NCBI GenBank assembly: GCA_001695595.3
Contig: MBPM02000311.1
Coordinates: 1-29,758 of the forward strand
Length of the DNA stretch: 29,758 nt
From: Plasmopara viticola
Taxonomy: Eukaryota > Oomycota > Peronosporomycetes > Peronosporales > Peronosporaceae
Direction: 5' to 3'
Shown here in pieces: positions 11,697 through 23,528 of this stretch. The position numbers and the translations under genes are program-made. The notes under the pieces are model-generated. The model ran no database searches, was not told the origin of the DNA, and saw nothing but the letters and a program-made list of their open reading frames with translations. Position 1 is the first letter of the stretch. Each line of letters begins with the position of its first letter.

Positions 11697-14483
11697 GAGA
11701 TGATATATGACCATAGATACGGCCTTTCTACCATTCTAGACGTGTGCAGACGCAATAGATGCACAACTAAGCGTATTGTCGCTCTTGGGAAGTGCTGAGA
11801 TGATGTACGGCCATAGATACATCCTATCTATCATTCTAGACGACCGCAGACGAAATAGGGACACAACTAATCGTATATTTGAAGTGCTGAGATGTTTTAC
11901 GGCCATAGATACGTCCTATCTATTATTCAAGACGTGCGCAGACGCAACAAAGCAACAACAAAGCGAATATTCGCTTTTGGGAACTGCTGTGAAGATTTAC
12001 GGCTATAGATACGTCCTTTCTATCATTCTAGACATACGAAGAACAATGGATTTATAACTAAGCGTATATTCGCTCTCGTGAAGTGCTGAGATGATATATG
12101 ACCACTGATACGGCCTTTCTACCATTCTAGACGTGTGCAGACGCAATAGATGCACAACTAAGCGTATTGTCGCTCTTGGGAAGTGCTGAGATGATGTACG
12201 GCCATAGATACATCCTATCTATCATTCTAGACGACCGCAGACGCAATAGGGACACAACTAATCGTATATTTGCTCTTGTGAAGTGCTGAGATGATGTACG
12301 GCCAAAGATACGTCCTATCTATCATTCAAGACGTGCGCAGACGCAACAAAGCAACAACAAAGCGAATATTCGCTCTTGGGAAGTGCTGTGAAGATAAACG
12401 GCTACAGATACGTCCTTTCTATCATTCTAGACATACGAAGACACAATAGATTCACAACTAAGCGTATATTCGCTCTCGTGAAGTGTTGAGATGATATATG
12501 ACCACTGATACGGCCTTCCAACCATTCTAGACGTGTGCAGACGCAATAGATGCACAACTAAGCGTATTGTCGCTCTTGGGAAGTGCTGAGATGATGTACG
12601 GCCATAGATACATCCTATCTATCATTCTAGACGACCGCAGACGAAATAGGGACACAACTAATCGTATATTTGCTCTTGTGAAGTAATGAGATGATGTACG
12701 ACCATAGATAAGTCCTATCTATCATTCAAGACGTGCGCAGACGCAACAAAGCAACAACAAAGCGAATATTCGCTCATGGGAACTGCTGTGAAGATATACG
12801 GCTATAGAAACGTCCTTTCTATCATTCTAGACATGCGAAGACACAATAGATTCATAACTAAGCGTATATTCGCTCTCGTGAAGTGCTGAGATGATATATG
12901 ACCACTGATACGGCCTTTCTACCATTCTGGACGTGTGCAGACGCAATAGATGCACAACTAAGCGTATTGTCGCTCTTGGGAAGTGCTGAGATGATGTACG
13001 GCCATAGATACATCCTATCTATCATTCTAGACGACCGCAGACGCAATAGGGACACAACTAATCGTATATTTGCTCTTGTGAACTACTGAGATGATGTACG
13101 ACCATAGATAAGTCCTATCTATCATTCAAGACATGCGCAGACGCAACAAAGCAACAACAAAGCGAATATTCGCTCATGGGAACTGCTGTGAAGATATACG
13201 GCTATAGAAACGTCCTTTCTATCATTCTAGACATGCGAAGACACAATAGATTCATAACTAAGCATATATTCGCTCTCGTGAAGTGCTGAGATGATATATG
13301 ACCACTGATACGGCCTTTCTACCATTCTAGACGTGTGCAGACGCAATAGATGCACAACTAAGCGTATTGTCGCTCTTGTGAAGTGCTGAGATGATGTACG
13401 GGCCATAGATACATCCTATCTATCATTCTAGACGACCGCAGACGCAATAGGGACACAACTAATCGTATATTTGCTCTTGTGAAGTACTGAGTGATGTACG
13501 ACCATAGATACGTCCTATCTATCATTCAAGACGTGCGCAGACGCAACAAAGCAACAAAAAGCGAATATTCGCTCATGGGAACTGCTGTGAAGATATACGG
13601 CTATAGATACGTCGTTTCTATCATTCTAGACATACGAAGAAGCAATAGATTCATAACTAAGCGTATATTCGCTGTTGTGAAGTGCTGAGATGATATATGA
13701 CCACTGATACGGCCTTTCTACCATTCTAGACGTGTGCAGACGCAATAGATGCACAACTAAGCGTATTGTCGCTCTTGGGAAGTGCTGAGATGATGTACGG
13801 CCATAGATACATCCTATCTATCATTCTAGACGACCGCAGACGCAATAGGGACACAACTAATCGTATATTTGCTCTTGTGAAGTGCTGAGATGATGTACGG
13901 CTATAGATACGTCCTATCTATCATTCAAGACGTGCGCAGACGCAACAAAGCACCAACAAACTAATATTCGCTTTTGGGAAGTGCTGTGAAGATAAACGGC
14001 TATAGATACGTCCTTTCTATCATTCTAGACATGCGAAGACACAATAGATTCATAACTAAGCGTATATTCGCTGTTGTGAAGTGCTGAGATGATATATGAC
14101 CACTGATACGGCCTTTTTACCATTCTAGACGTGTGCAGACGCAATAGATGCACAACTAAGCGTATTGTCGCTCTTGGAAGTGCTGAGAGATGTACGGCCA
14201 TAGATACATCCTATCTATCATTCTAGACGACCGCAGACGCAATAGGGACACAACTAATCGTCATATTTGCGCTTGTGAAGTACTGAGATGGTGTACGATA
14301 TAGATAAGTCCTATCTATCATTCAAGACATGCGCAGACGCAACAAAGCAACAACAAAGCGAATATTCGCTCATGGGAACTGCTGTGAAGATATACGGCTA
14401 TAGATACGTCGTTTCTATCATTCTAGACATACGAAGAACAATAGATTCATAACTAAGCGTATATTCGCTGTGTGCTGAGTGCT
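11697..14483 (+). repeat. Regular tetramer array, units 18-24, mixed C variants
   Basis: Units start at 11697, 12088, 12488, 12888, 13288, 13687 and 14086. Unit 18 has an 8-bp deletion at the end of B (tatatttgaagtgct) and an unusual C start (gatgttttacggcc). Unit 19 C has tacggccaaagatacg. Units 20 and 21 are C-II. Unit 22 is a mosaic with a C-II body but gatacgtcc. Unit 23 C has caccaacaaactaatattcg, the broken-palindrome variant of the 5' zone. Unit 24 is the first C-II of the gatatagataag subtype that dominates after 24 kb. Confidence 0.93.
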
Positions 14484-17252
14484 GAGATGATATATGACTA
14501 CTGATACGGCCTTTCTACCATCTAGACGTGTGCAGACGCAATAGATGCACAACTAAGCGTATTGTCGCTCTTGGGAAGTGCTGAGATGATGTACGGCCAT
14601 AGATACATCCTATCTATCATTCTAGACGACCGCAGACGCAATAGGGACACAACTAATCGTATATTTGCTCTTGTGAAGTGCTGAGTGATGTATGGCTATA
14701 GATACGTCCTATCTATCATTCAAGACGTGCGCAGACGCAACAAAGCAACAACAAAGCGAATATTCGCTCTTGGGAAGTGCTGTGAAGATAAACGGCTATA
14801 GAAACGTCCTTTCTATCATTCTAGACATGCGAAGACACAATAGATTCATAACTAAGCGTATATTCGCTGTTGTGAAGTGCTGAGATGATATATGACCACT
14901 GATACGGCCTTTCTACCATTATAGACGTGTGCAGACGCAATAGATGCACAACTAAGCGTATTGTCGCTCTTGGGAAGTGCTGAGATGATGTACGGCCATA
15001 GATACATCCTATCTATCATTCTAGACGACCGCAGACGCAATAGGGACACAACTAATCGTATATTTGCTCTTGTGAAGTGCTGAGTGATGTATGGCTATAG
15101 ATACGTCCTATCTATCATTCAAGACGTGCGCAGACGCAACAAAGCAACAACAAAGCGAATATTCGCTTTTGGGAAGTGCTATGAAGATAAACGGCTATAG
15201 AAACGTCGTTTCTATCATTCTAGACATGCGAAGACACAATAGATTCACAACTAAGCGTATATTCGCTCTCGTGAAGTGTTGAGATGATATATGACCACTG
15301 ATACGGCCTTTCTACCATTCTAGACGTGTGCAGACGCAATAGATGCACAACTAAGCGTATTGTCGCTCTTGGGAAGTGCTGAGATGATGTACGGCCATAG
15401 ATACATCCTATCTATAACATTCTAGACGACCGCAGACGCAATAGACACAACTAATCGTATATTTGCTCTTGTGAAGTACTGAGATGATATACGACCATAG
15501 ATAAGTCCTATCTTTCATTCAAGACATGCGCAGACGCAACAAAGCAACAACCAAGCGAATATTCGCTCATGGGAAGTGCTGTGAAGATAAACGGCTACAG
15601 ATACGTCCTTTCTATCATTCTAGACATACGAAGACACAATAGATTCATAACTAAGCGTATATTCGCTCTCGTGAAGTGCTGAGATGATATATGACCACTG
15701 ATACGGCCTTTCTACCATTCTAGACGTGTGCAGACGCAATAGATGCACAACTAAGCGTATTGTCGCTCTTGGGAAGTGCTGAGATGATGTACGGCCATAG
15801 ATACATCCTATCTATCATTCTAGACGACCGCAGACGCAATAGGGACACAACTAATCGTATATTTGCTCTTGTGAAGTGCTGAGTGATGTATGGCTATAGA
15901 TACGTCCTATCTATCATTCAAGACGTGCGCAGACGCAACAAAGCAACAACAAAGCGAATATTCGCTTTTGGAAGTGCTATGAAGATAAACGGCTATAGAA
16001 ACGTCGTTTCTATCATTCTAGACATGCGAAGACACAATAGATTCAAACTAAGCGTATATTCGCTCTCGTGAAGTGTGAGATGATATATGACCACTGATAC
16101 GGCCTTTCTACCATTCTAGACGTGTGCAGACGCAATAGATGCACAACTAAGCGTATTGTCGCTCTTGGGAAGTGCTGAGATGATGTACGGCCATAGATAC
16201 ATCCTATCTATCAACTCTAGACGACCGCAGACGAAATAGGGACACAACTAATCGTATATTTGCTCTTGCGAAGTACTGAGATGATATACGACCATAGATA
16301 AGTCCTATCTTCATTCAAGACATGCGCAGACGCAACAAAGCAACAACAAGCGAATATTCGCTCATGGGAAGATAAACGGCTCGTCCTTTCTATCATTCTA
16401 GACATACGAAGACACAATAGATTCATAACTAAGCGTATATTCGCTCTCGTGAAGTGCTGAGATGATATATGACCACTGATACGGCCTTTCTACCATCTAG
16501 ACGTGTGCAGACGCAATAGATGCACAACTAAGCGTATTGTCGCTCTTGGGAAGTGCTGAGATGATGTACGGCCATAGATACATCCTATCTATCATTCTAG
16601 ACGACCGCAGACGCAATAGGGACACAAGTAATCGTATATTTGCTCTTGTGAAGTGCTGTGTGATGTATGGCTATAGATACGTCCTATCTATCATTCAAGA
16701 CGTGCGCAGACGCAATAAAGCAACAACAAAGCGAATATTCGCTTTAGGAAGTGCTATGAAGATAAACGGCTATAGATACGTCCTTTCTATCATTCTAGAC
16801 ATGCGAAGACACAATAGATTCATAACTAAGCGTATATTCGCTCTCGTGAAGTGCTGAGATGATATATGACCACTGATACGGCCTTTCTACCATTATAGAC
16901 GTGTGCAGACGCAATAGATGCACAACTAAGCGTATTGTCGCTCTTGGGAAGTGCTGAGATGATGTACGGCCATAGATACATCCTATCTATCATTCTAGAC
17001 GACCGCAGACGCAATAGGGACACAACTAATCGTATATTTGCTCTTGTGAAGTGCTGAGTGATGTATGGCTATAGATACGTCCTATCTATCATTCAAGACG
17101 TGCGCAGACGCAACAAAGCAACAACAAAGCGAATATTCGCTTTGGGAAGTGCTATGAAGATAAACGCTATAGAAACGTCGTTTCTATCATTCTAGACATG
17201 CGAAGACACAATAGATTCATAACTAAGCGTATATTCGCTCTCGTGAAGTGCT
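14484..17252 (+). repeat. Regular tetramer array, units 25-31
   Basis: Units start at 14484, 14882, 15281, 15681, 16077, 16459 and 16856. C haplotypes are I, I, II, I, II, I, I. A of units 26 and 31 carries ccattatagacg, which removes TCTAGA; the same change occurs in units 46 and 54. Unit 29 is short (382 bp) because about 10 bp is missing at the C/D junction and about 7 bp just after it (gggaagataaacggctcgtcc). Unit 25 is preceded by an odd D end, gctgtgtgctgagtgct. Confidence 0.94.
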
Positions 17253-18845
17253 GAGATGATATATGACCACTGATACGGCCTTTCTACCATTCTAGACGTG
17301 TGCAGACGCAATAGATGCACAACTAAGCGTATTGTCGCTCTTGGGAAGTGCTGAGATGATGTACGGCCATAGATACATCCTATCTATCATCTAGACGACC
17401 GCAGACGAAATAGGGACACAACTAATCGTATATTTACTCTTGCGAAGTACTGAGATGATATACGACCATAGATAAGTCCTATCTATCATTCAAGACATGC
17501 GCAGACGCAACAAAGCAACAACAAAGCGAATATTCGCTCATGGGAACTGCTGTGAAGATTACGGCTATAGAAACGTCTTTCTATCATTCTAGACATGCGA
17601 AGACACAATAGATTCATAACTAAGCGTATATTCGCCTCGTGAAGTGCTGAGATGATATATGACCACTGATACGGCCTTTCTACCATTCTAGACGTGTGCA
17701 GACGCAATAGATGCACAACTAAGCGTATTGTCGCTCTTGGGAAGTGCTGAGACCATGTACGGCCATAGATACATCCTATCTATCATTCTAGACGACCGCA
17801 GACGCAATAGGGACACAACTAATCGTATATTTGCTCTTGTGAAGTACTGAGATGATGTACGACCATAGATAAGTCCTATCTATCATTCAAGACGTGCGCA
17901 GACGCAACAAAGCAACAACAAAGCGAATATTCGCTCATGGGAACTGCTGTGAAGATATACGGCTATAGAAACGTCCTTTCTATCATTCTAGACATACGAA
18001 GACACAATAGATTCATAACTAAGCGTATATTCGCTCTCGTGAAGTGTTGAGATGATATATGACCACTGATACGGCCTTTCTACCATTCTAGACGTGTGCA
18101 GACGCAATAGATGCACAACTAAGCGTATTGTCGCTCTTGGGAAGTGCTGAGATGATGTACGGCCATAGATACATCCTATCTATCATTCTAGACGACCGCA
18201 GACGCAATAGGGACACAACTAATCGTATATTTGCTCTTGTGAAGTACTGAGATGATATACGACATAGATAAGTCCTATCTATCATTCAAGACATGCGCAG
18301 ACGCAACAAAGCAACAACAAAGCGAATATTCGCTCATGGGAACTGCTGTGAAGATACGGCTATAGAAACGTCCTTTCTATCATTCTAGACATGCGAAGAC
18401 ACAATAGATTCATAACTAAGCGTATATTCGCTCTCGTGAAGTGCTGAGATGATATATGACCACTGATACGGCCTTTCTACCATTCTAGACGTGTGCAGAC
18501 GCAATAGATGCACAACTAAGCGTATTGTCGCTCTTGGGAAGTGCTGAGATGATGTACGGCCATAGATACATCCTATCTATCATTCTAGACGACCGCAGAC
18601 GCAATAGGGACACAACTAATCGTATATTTGCTCTTGTGAAGTACTGAGATGATGTACGACCATAGATAAGTCCTATCTATCATTCAAGACGTGCGCAGAC
18701 GCAACAAAGCAACAACAAAGCGAATATTCGCTCATGGGAACTGCTGTGAAGATTAACGGCTATAGATACGTCCTTTCTATCATTCTAGACATACGAAGAA
18801 GCAATAGATTCATAACTAAGCGTATATTCGCTGTTGTGAAGTGCT
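17253..18845 (+). repeat. Run of four C-II tetramers, units 32-35
   Basis: Units start at 17253, 17649, 18049 and 18446, all C-II. Unit 32 B has atcatctagacg, gacgaaatag and tttactcttgcg. Unit 35 D has gattaacggctatagatacg with acatacgaagaagc and gctgttg, resembling older-zone D. The same first and last markers frame the four-unit C-II run at 20838-22432, although the internal order of D variants differs. Confidence 0.93.
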
Positions 18846-20837
18846 GAGATGATATATGACCACTGATACGGCCTTTCTACCATTCTAGACGTGTGCAGAC
18901 GCAATAGATGCACAACTAAGCGTATTGTCGCTCTTGGGAAGTGCTGAGATGATGTACGGCCATAGATACATCCTATCTATCATTCTAGACGACCGCAGAC
19001 GCAATAGGGACACAACTAATCGTATATTTGCTCTTGTGAAGTGCTGAGTGATGTATGGCTATAGATACGTCCTATCTATCATTCAAGACGTGCGCAGACG
19101 CAACAAAGCAACAACAAAGCGAATATTCGCTTTTGGGAAGTGCTATGAAGATAAACGGCTATAGAAACGTCCTTTCTATCATTCTAGACATACGAAGACA
19201 CAATAGATTCATAACTAAGCGTATATTCGCTCTCGTGAAGTGCTGAGATGATATATGACCACTGATACGGCCTTTCTACCATTCTAGACGTGTGCAGACG
19301 CAATAGATGCACAACTAAGCGTATTGTCGCTCTTGGGAAGTGCTGAGATGATGTACGGCCATAGATACATCCTATCTATCATTCTAGACGACCGCAGACG
19401 CAATAGGGACACAACTAATCGTATATTTGCTCTTGTGAAGTGCTGAGTGATGTATGGCTATAGATACGTCCTATCTATCATTCAAGACGTGCGCAGACGC
19501 AACAAAGCAACAACAAAGCGAATATTCGCTTTTGGGAAGTGCTATGAAGATAAACGGCTATAGAAACGTCCTTTCTATCATTCTAGACATGCGAAGACAC
19601 AATAGATTCATAACTAAGCGTATATTCGCTCTCGTGAAGTGCTGAGATGATATATGACCACTGATACGGCCTTTCTACCATTCTAGACGTGTGCAGACGC
19701 AATAGATGCACAACTAAGCGTATTGTCGCTCTTGGGAAGTGCTGAGATGATGTACGGCCATAGATACATCCTATCTATATTCTAGACGACCGCAGACGAA
19801 ATAGGGACACAACTAATCGTATATTTACTCTTGCGAAGTACTGAGATGATATACGACCATAGATAAGTCCTATCTATCATTCAAGACATGCGCAGACGCA
19901 ACAAAGCAACAACAAAGCGAATATTCGCTTTGGGAAGTGCTGTGAAGATAAACGGCTATAGAAACGTCGTTTCTATCATTCTAGACATCGAAGACACAAT
20001 AGATTCATAACTAAGCGTATATTCGCTCTCGTGAAGTGCTGAGATGATATATGACCACTGATACGGCCTTTCTACCATTCTAGACGTGTGCAGACGCAAT
20101 AGATGCACAACTAAGCGTATTGTCGCTCTTGGGAAGTGCTGAGATGATGTACGGCCATAGATACATCCTATCTATCATTCTAGACGACCGCAGACGCAAT
20201 AGGGACACAACTAATCGTATATTTGCTCTTGTGAAGTGCTGAGTGATGTATGGCTATAGATACGTCCTATCTATCATTCAAGACGTGCGCAGACGCAACA
20301 AAGCAACAACAAAGCGAATATTCGCTTTTGGGAAGTGCTATGAAGATAAACGGCTATAGATACGTTTTTCTATCATTCTAGACATACGAAGACGCAATAG
20401 ATTCATAACTAAGCGTATATTCGCTCTCGTGAAGTGCTGAGATGATATATGACCACTGATACGGCCTTTCTACCATTCTAGACGTGTGCAGACGCAATAG
20501 ATGCACAACTAAGCGTATTGTCGCTCTTGGGAAGTGCTGAGATGATGTACGGCCATAGATACATCCTATCTATCATTCTAGACGACCGCAGACGCAATAG
20601 GGACACAACTAATCGTATATTTGCTCTTGTGAAGTGCTGAGTGATGTATGGCTATAGATACGTCCTATCTATCATTCAAGACGTGCGCAGACGCAACAAA
20701 GCAACAACAAAGCGAATATTCGCTTTTGGGAAGTGCTGTGAAGATAAACGGCTATAGAAACGTCCTTTCTATCATTCTAGACATGCGAAGACACAATAGA
20801 TTCATAACTAAGCGTATATTCGCTCTCGTGAAGTGCT
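18846..20837 (+). repeat. Regular tetramer array, units 36-40, mostly C-I
   Basis: Units start at 18846, 19245, 19644, 20041 and 20439. C haplotypes are I, I, II/I mosaic, I, I. Unit 37 (19245-19643) matches unit 47 (23230-23628) without a difference that I can see. Unit 40 appears to differ from it by one base at the start of D (gtgaag for atgaag). Unit 38 starts as C-II and ends as C-I (gcgaatattcgctttggga), and its D has acatcgaagacac, a one-base deletion shared with unit 45. Confidence 0.95.
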
Positions 20838-22432
20838 GAGATGATATATGACCACTGATACGGCCTTTCTACCATTCTAGACGTGTGCAGACGCAATAGA
20901 TGCACAACTAAGCGTATTGTCGCTCTTGGGAAGTGCTGAGATGATGTACGGCCATAGATACATCCTATCTATCATCTAGACGACCGCAGACGAAATAGGG
21001 ACACAACTAATCGTATATTTGCTCTTGTGAAGTACTGAGATGATGTACGACCATAGATAAGTCCTATCTATCATTCAAGACATGCGCAGACGCAACAAAG
21101 CAACAACAAAGCGAATATTCGCTCATGGGAACTGCTGTGAAGATACGGCTATAGAAACGTCCTTTCTATCATTCTAGACATGCGAAGACACAATAGATTC
21201 ATAACTAAGCGTATATTCGCTCTCGTGAAGTGCTGAGATGATATATGACCACTGATACGGCCTTTCTACCATTCTAGACGTGTGCAGACGCAATAGATGC
21301 ACAACTAAGCGTATTGTCGCTCTTGGGAAGTGCTGAGATGATGTACGGCCATAGATACATCCTATCTATCATTCTAGACGACCGCAGACGCAATAGGGAC
21401 ACAACTAATCGTATATTTGCTCTTGTGAAGTACTGAGATGATGTACGACCATAGATAAGTCCTATCTATCATTCAAGACGTGCGCAGACGCAACAAAGCA
21501 ACAACAAAGCGAATATTCGCTCATGGGAACTGCTGTGAAGATATACGGCTATAGAAACGTCGTTTCTATCATTCTAGACATGCGAAGACACAATAGATTC
21601 ATAACTAAGCGTATATTCGCTCTCGTGAAGTGCTGAGATGATATATGACCACTGATACGGCCTTTCTACCATTCTAGACGTGTGCAGACGCAATAGATGC
21701 ACAACTAAGCGTATTGTCGCTCTTGGGAAGTGCTGAGATGATGTACGGCCATAGATACATCCTATCTATCATTCTAGACGACCGCAGACGAAATAGGGAC
21801 ACAACTAATCGTATATTTACTCTTGCGAAGTACTGAGATGATATACGACCATAGATAAGTCCTATCTATCATTCAAGACGTGCGCAGACGCAACAAAGCA
21901 ACAACAAAGCGAATATTCGCTCATGGGAACTGCTGTGAAGATTACGGCTATAGATACGTCCTTTCTATCATTCTAGACATGCGAAGACACAATAGATTCA
22001 TAACTAAGCGTATATTCGCTCTCGTGAAGTGCTGAGATGATATATGACCACTGATACGGCCTTTCTACCATTCTAGACGTGTGCAGACGCAATAGATGCA
22101 CAACTAAGCGTATTGTCGCTCTTGGGAAGTGCTGAGATGATGTACGGCCATAGATACATCCTATCTATCATTCTAGACGACCGCAGACGCAATAGGGACA
22201 CAACTAATCGTATATTTGCTCTTGTGAAGTACTGAGATGATGTACGACCATAGATAAGTCCTATCTATCATTCAAGACGTGCGCAGACGCAACAAAGCAA
22301 CAACAAAGCGAATATTCGCTCATGGGAACTGCTGTGAAGATTAACGGCTATAGATACGTCCTTTCTATCATTCTAGACATACGAAGAAGCAATAGATTCA
22401 CGACTAAGCGTATCTTCGCTGGTTGAAGTGCT
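20838..22432 (+). repeat. Run of four C-II tetramers, units 41-44 (1,595 bp)
   Basis: Units start at 20838, 21235, 21635 and 22034, all C-II. Unit 41 B has atcatctagacg with gacgaaatag. Unit 43 B has tttactcttgcg with a following gatatacgacc. Unit 44 D has gattaacgg, gaagaagc, attcacgac and gctggttgaag. The block ends where a run of four C-I units begins. Confidence 0.94.
21435..21534 (+). repeat. Monomer type C, haplotype C-II (reference copy, 100 bp)
   Basis: Alternative form of the third monomer. It has tacgaccatagataagtcct in place of tatggctatagatacgtcct, usually preceded by gaagtact, and ends gcgaatattcgctcatggga followed by actgct. The change at the end shortens the perfect palindrome from 18 to 14 bp (AGCGAATATTCGCT). 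It is usually followed by a D that begins gtgaagatatacgg or gtgaagattacgg. The differences travel together over more than 100 bp, so this is a haplotype and not scattered point mutation. Confidence 0.92.
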
Positions 22433-23045
22433 GAGATGATATATGACCACTGATACGGCCTTTCTACCATTCTAGACGTGTGCAGACGCAATAGATGCAC
22501 AACTAAGCGTATTGTCGCTCTTGGGAAGTGCTGAGATGATGTACGGCCATAGATACATCCTATCTATCATTCTAGACGACCGCAGACGCAATAGGGACAC
22601 AACTAATCGTATATTTGCTCTTGTGAAGTGCTGAGTGATGTATGGCTATAGATACGTCCTATCTATCATTCAAGACGTGCGCAGACGCAACAAAGCAACA
22701 ACAAAGCGAATATTCGCTTTTGGGAAGTGCTATGAAGATAAACGGCTATAGATACGTCGTTTCTATCATTCTAGACATCGAAGACACAATAGATTCATAA
22801 CTAAGCGTATATTCGCTCTCGTGAAGTGCTGAGATGATATATGACCACTGATACGGCCTTTCTACCATTATAGACGTGTGCAGACGCAATAGATGCACAA
22901 CTAAGCGTATTGTCGCTCTTGGGAAGTGCTGAGATGATGTACGGCCATAGATACATCCTATCTATCATTCTAGACGACCGCAGACGCAATAGGGACACAA
23001 CTAATCGTATATTTGCTCTTGTGAAGTGCTGAGTGATGTATGGCT

Positions 23046-23064
23046 ATAGATACGTCCTATCTAT
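23046..23064. repeat. Inverted repeat ATAGATA-N5-TATCTAT (in C)
   Basis: Two perfect 7-base arms separated by cgtcc (19 bp in total) near the start of a C monomer. The same arms occur in B with loop catcc (for example 23346-23364) and in C-II with loop agtcc. A and D have mismatched versions. The arms are thus retained in two of four monomers while the loop varies. This would suit a dimeric DNA-binding protein or a small hairpin, but nothing in the sequence shows that either forms. Confidence 0.8.
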
Positions 23065-23100
23065 CATTCAAGACGTGCGCAGACGCAACAAAGCAACAAC

Positions 23101-23118
23101 AAAGCGAATATTCGCTTT
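23101..23118. repeat. 18-bp perfect palindrome in C (AAAGCGAATATTCGCTTT)
   Basis: Perfect dyad symmetry without a loop, centred about 54 bp downstream of the ATAGATA inverted repeat and near the 3' end of C. C-II copies keep the inner 14 bp. A and D keep only AGCG-N6-CGCT. The element recurs about every 399 bp through the regular array. It contains AATATT, which occurs once per tetramer. It could be a binding site for a dimeric protein; no named motif such as the CENP-B box matches. Confidence 0.85.
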
Positions 23119-23229
23119 TGGGAAGTGCTATGAAGATAAACGGCTATAGAAACGTCGTTTCTATCATTCTAGACATGCGAAGACACAATAGATTCATAAC
23201 TAAGCGTATATTCGCTCTCGTGAAGTGCT

Positions 23230-23329
23230 GAGATGATATATGACCACTGATACGGCCTTTCTACCATTCTAGACGTGTGCAGACGCAATAGATGCACAAC
23301 TAAGCGTATTGTCGCTCTTGGGAAGTGCT
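23230..23329 (+). repeat. Monomer type A (reference copy, 100 bp)
   Basis: First monomer of the regular tetramer. Diagnostic words are gatatatgaccactgatacg near the start, gtgtgcagacgcaatagatg in the middle and gcgtattgtcgctc near the end. It carries a TCTAGA (XbaI) site. The dyad at its end is degraded to AGCG-tattgt-CGCT. Recurrent variants are accatagctacgg (found near both ends of the window), accatagatacgg and ccattatagacg, which loses the XbaI site. Confidence 0.95.
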
Positions 23330-23429
23330 GAGATGATGTACGGCCATAGATACATCCTATCTATCATTCTAGACGACCGCAGACGCAATAGGGACACAAC
23401 TAATCGTATATTTGCTCTTGTGAAGTGCT
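23330..23429 (+). repeat. Monomer type B (reference copy, 100 bp)
   Basis: Second monomer of the tetramer. Diagnostic words are tacggccatagatacatcct, gacgaccgcagacgcaatag and aatcgtatatttgctcttgt. It contains the ATAGATA-N5-TATCTAT inverted repeat (23346-23364) and a TCTAGA site, while its 3' dyad is largely lost. Variants include gacgaaatag, gacaaccgc, gagaccatg at the start, and the linked pair tttactcttgcg plus a following gatatacgacc. B is the monomer most often missing from a unit (A'-C'-D' trimers and the unit at 26023). Confidence 0.95.
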
Positions 23430-23528
23430 GAGTGATGTATGGCTATAGATACGTCCTATCTATCATTCAAGACGTGCGCAGACGCAACAAAGCAACAACA
23501 AAGCGAATATTCGCTTTTGGGAAGTGCT
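23430..23528 (+). repeat. Monomer type C, haplotype C-I (reference copy, 99 bp)
   Basis: Third monomer of the tetramer. It is marked by gagtgatgtatggctatag, gacgcaacaaagcaacaaca and gcgaatattcgcttttggg. It carries both dyad elements: ATAGATA-N5-TATCTAT and an 18-bp perfect palindrome. TCTAGA is replaced by TCAAGA. TGCGCA and AATATT occur once per tetramer, here. The start (gagtgat in place of gagatgat) is one base shorter, giving 99 bp, which keeps one reading frame in register from C into D and explains the recurring 63-codon open frame. Confidence 0.95.

Noticed and set aside
12858..13055. Minus-strand open frames of 65-76 codons across D-A-B
   Set aside because: These are antisense readings of the same monomers, of similar length by chance of composition, broken in most units and without any recognisable motif.
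16537..16857. Longest open frame, 106 codons, plus strand
   Set aside because: It exists only because of local indels in one unit that join frames of three monomers. The equivalent region in neighbouring units is closed, and there is no start context or domain to support a gene.
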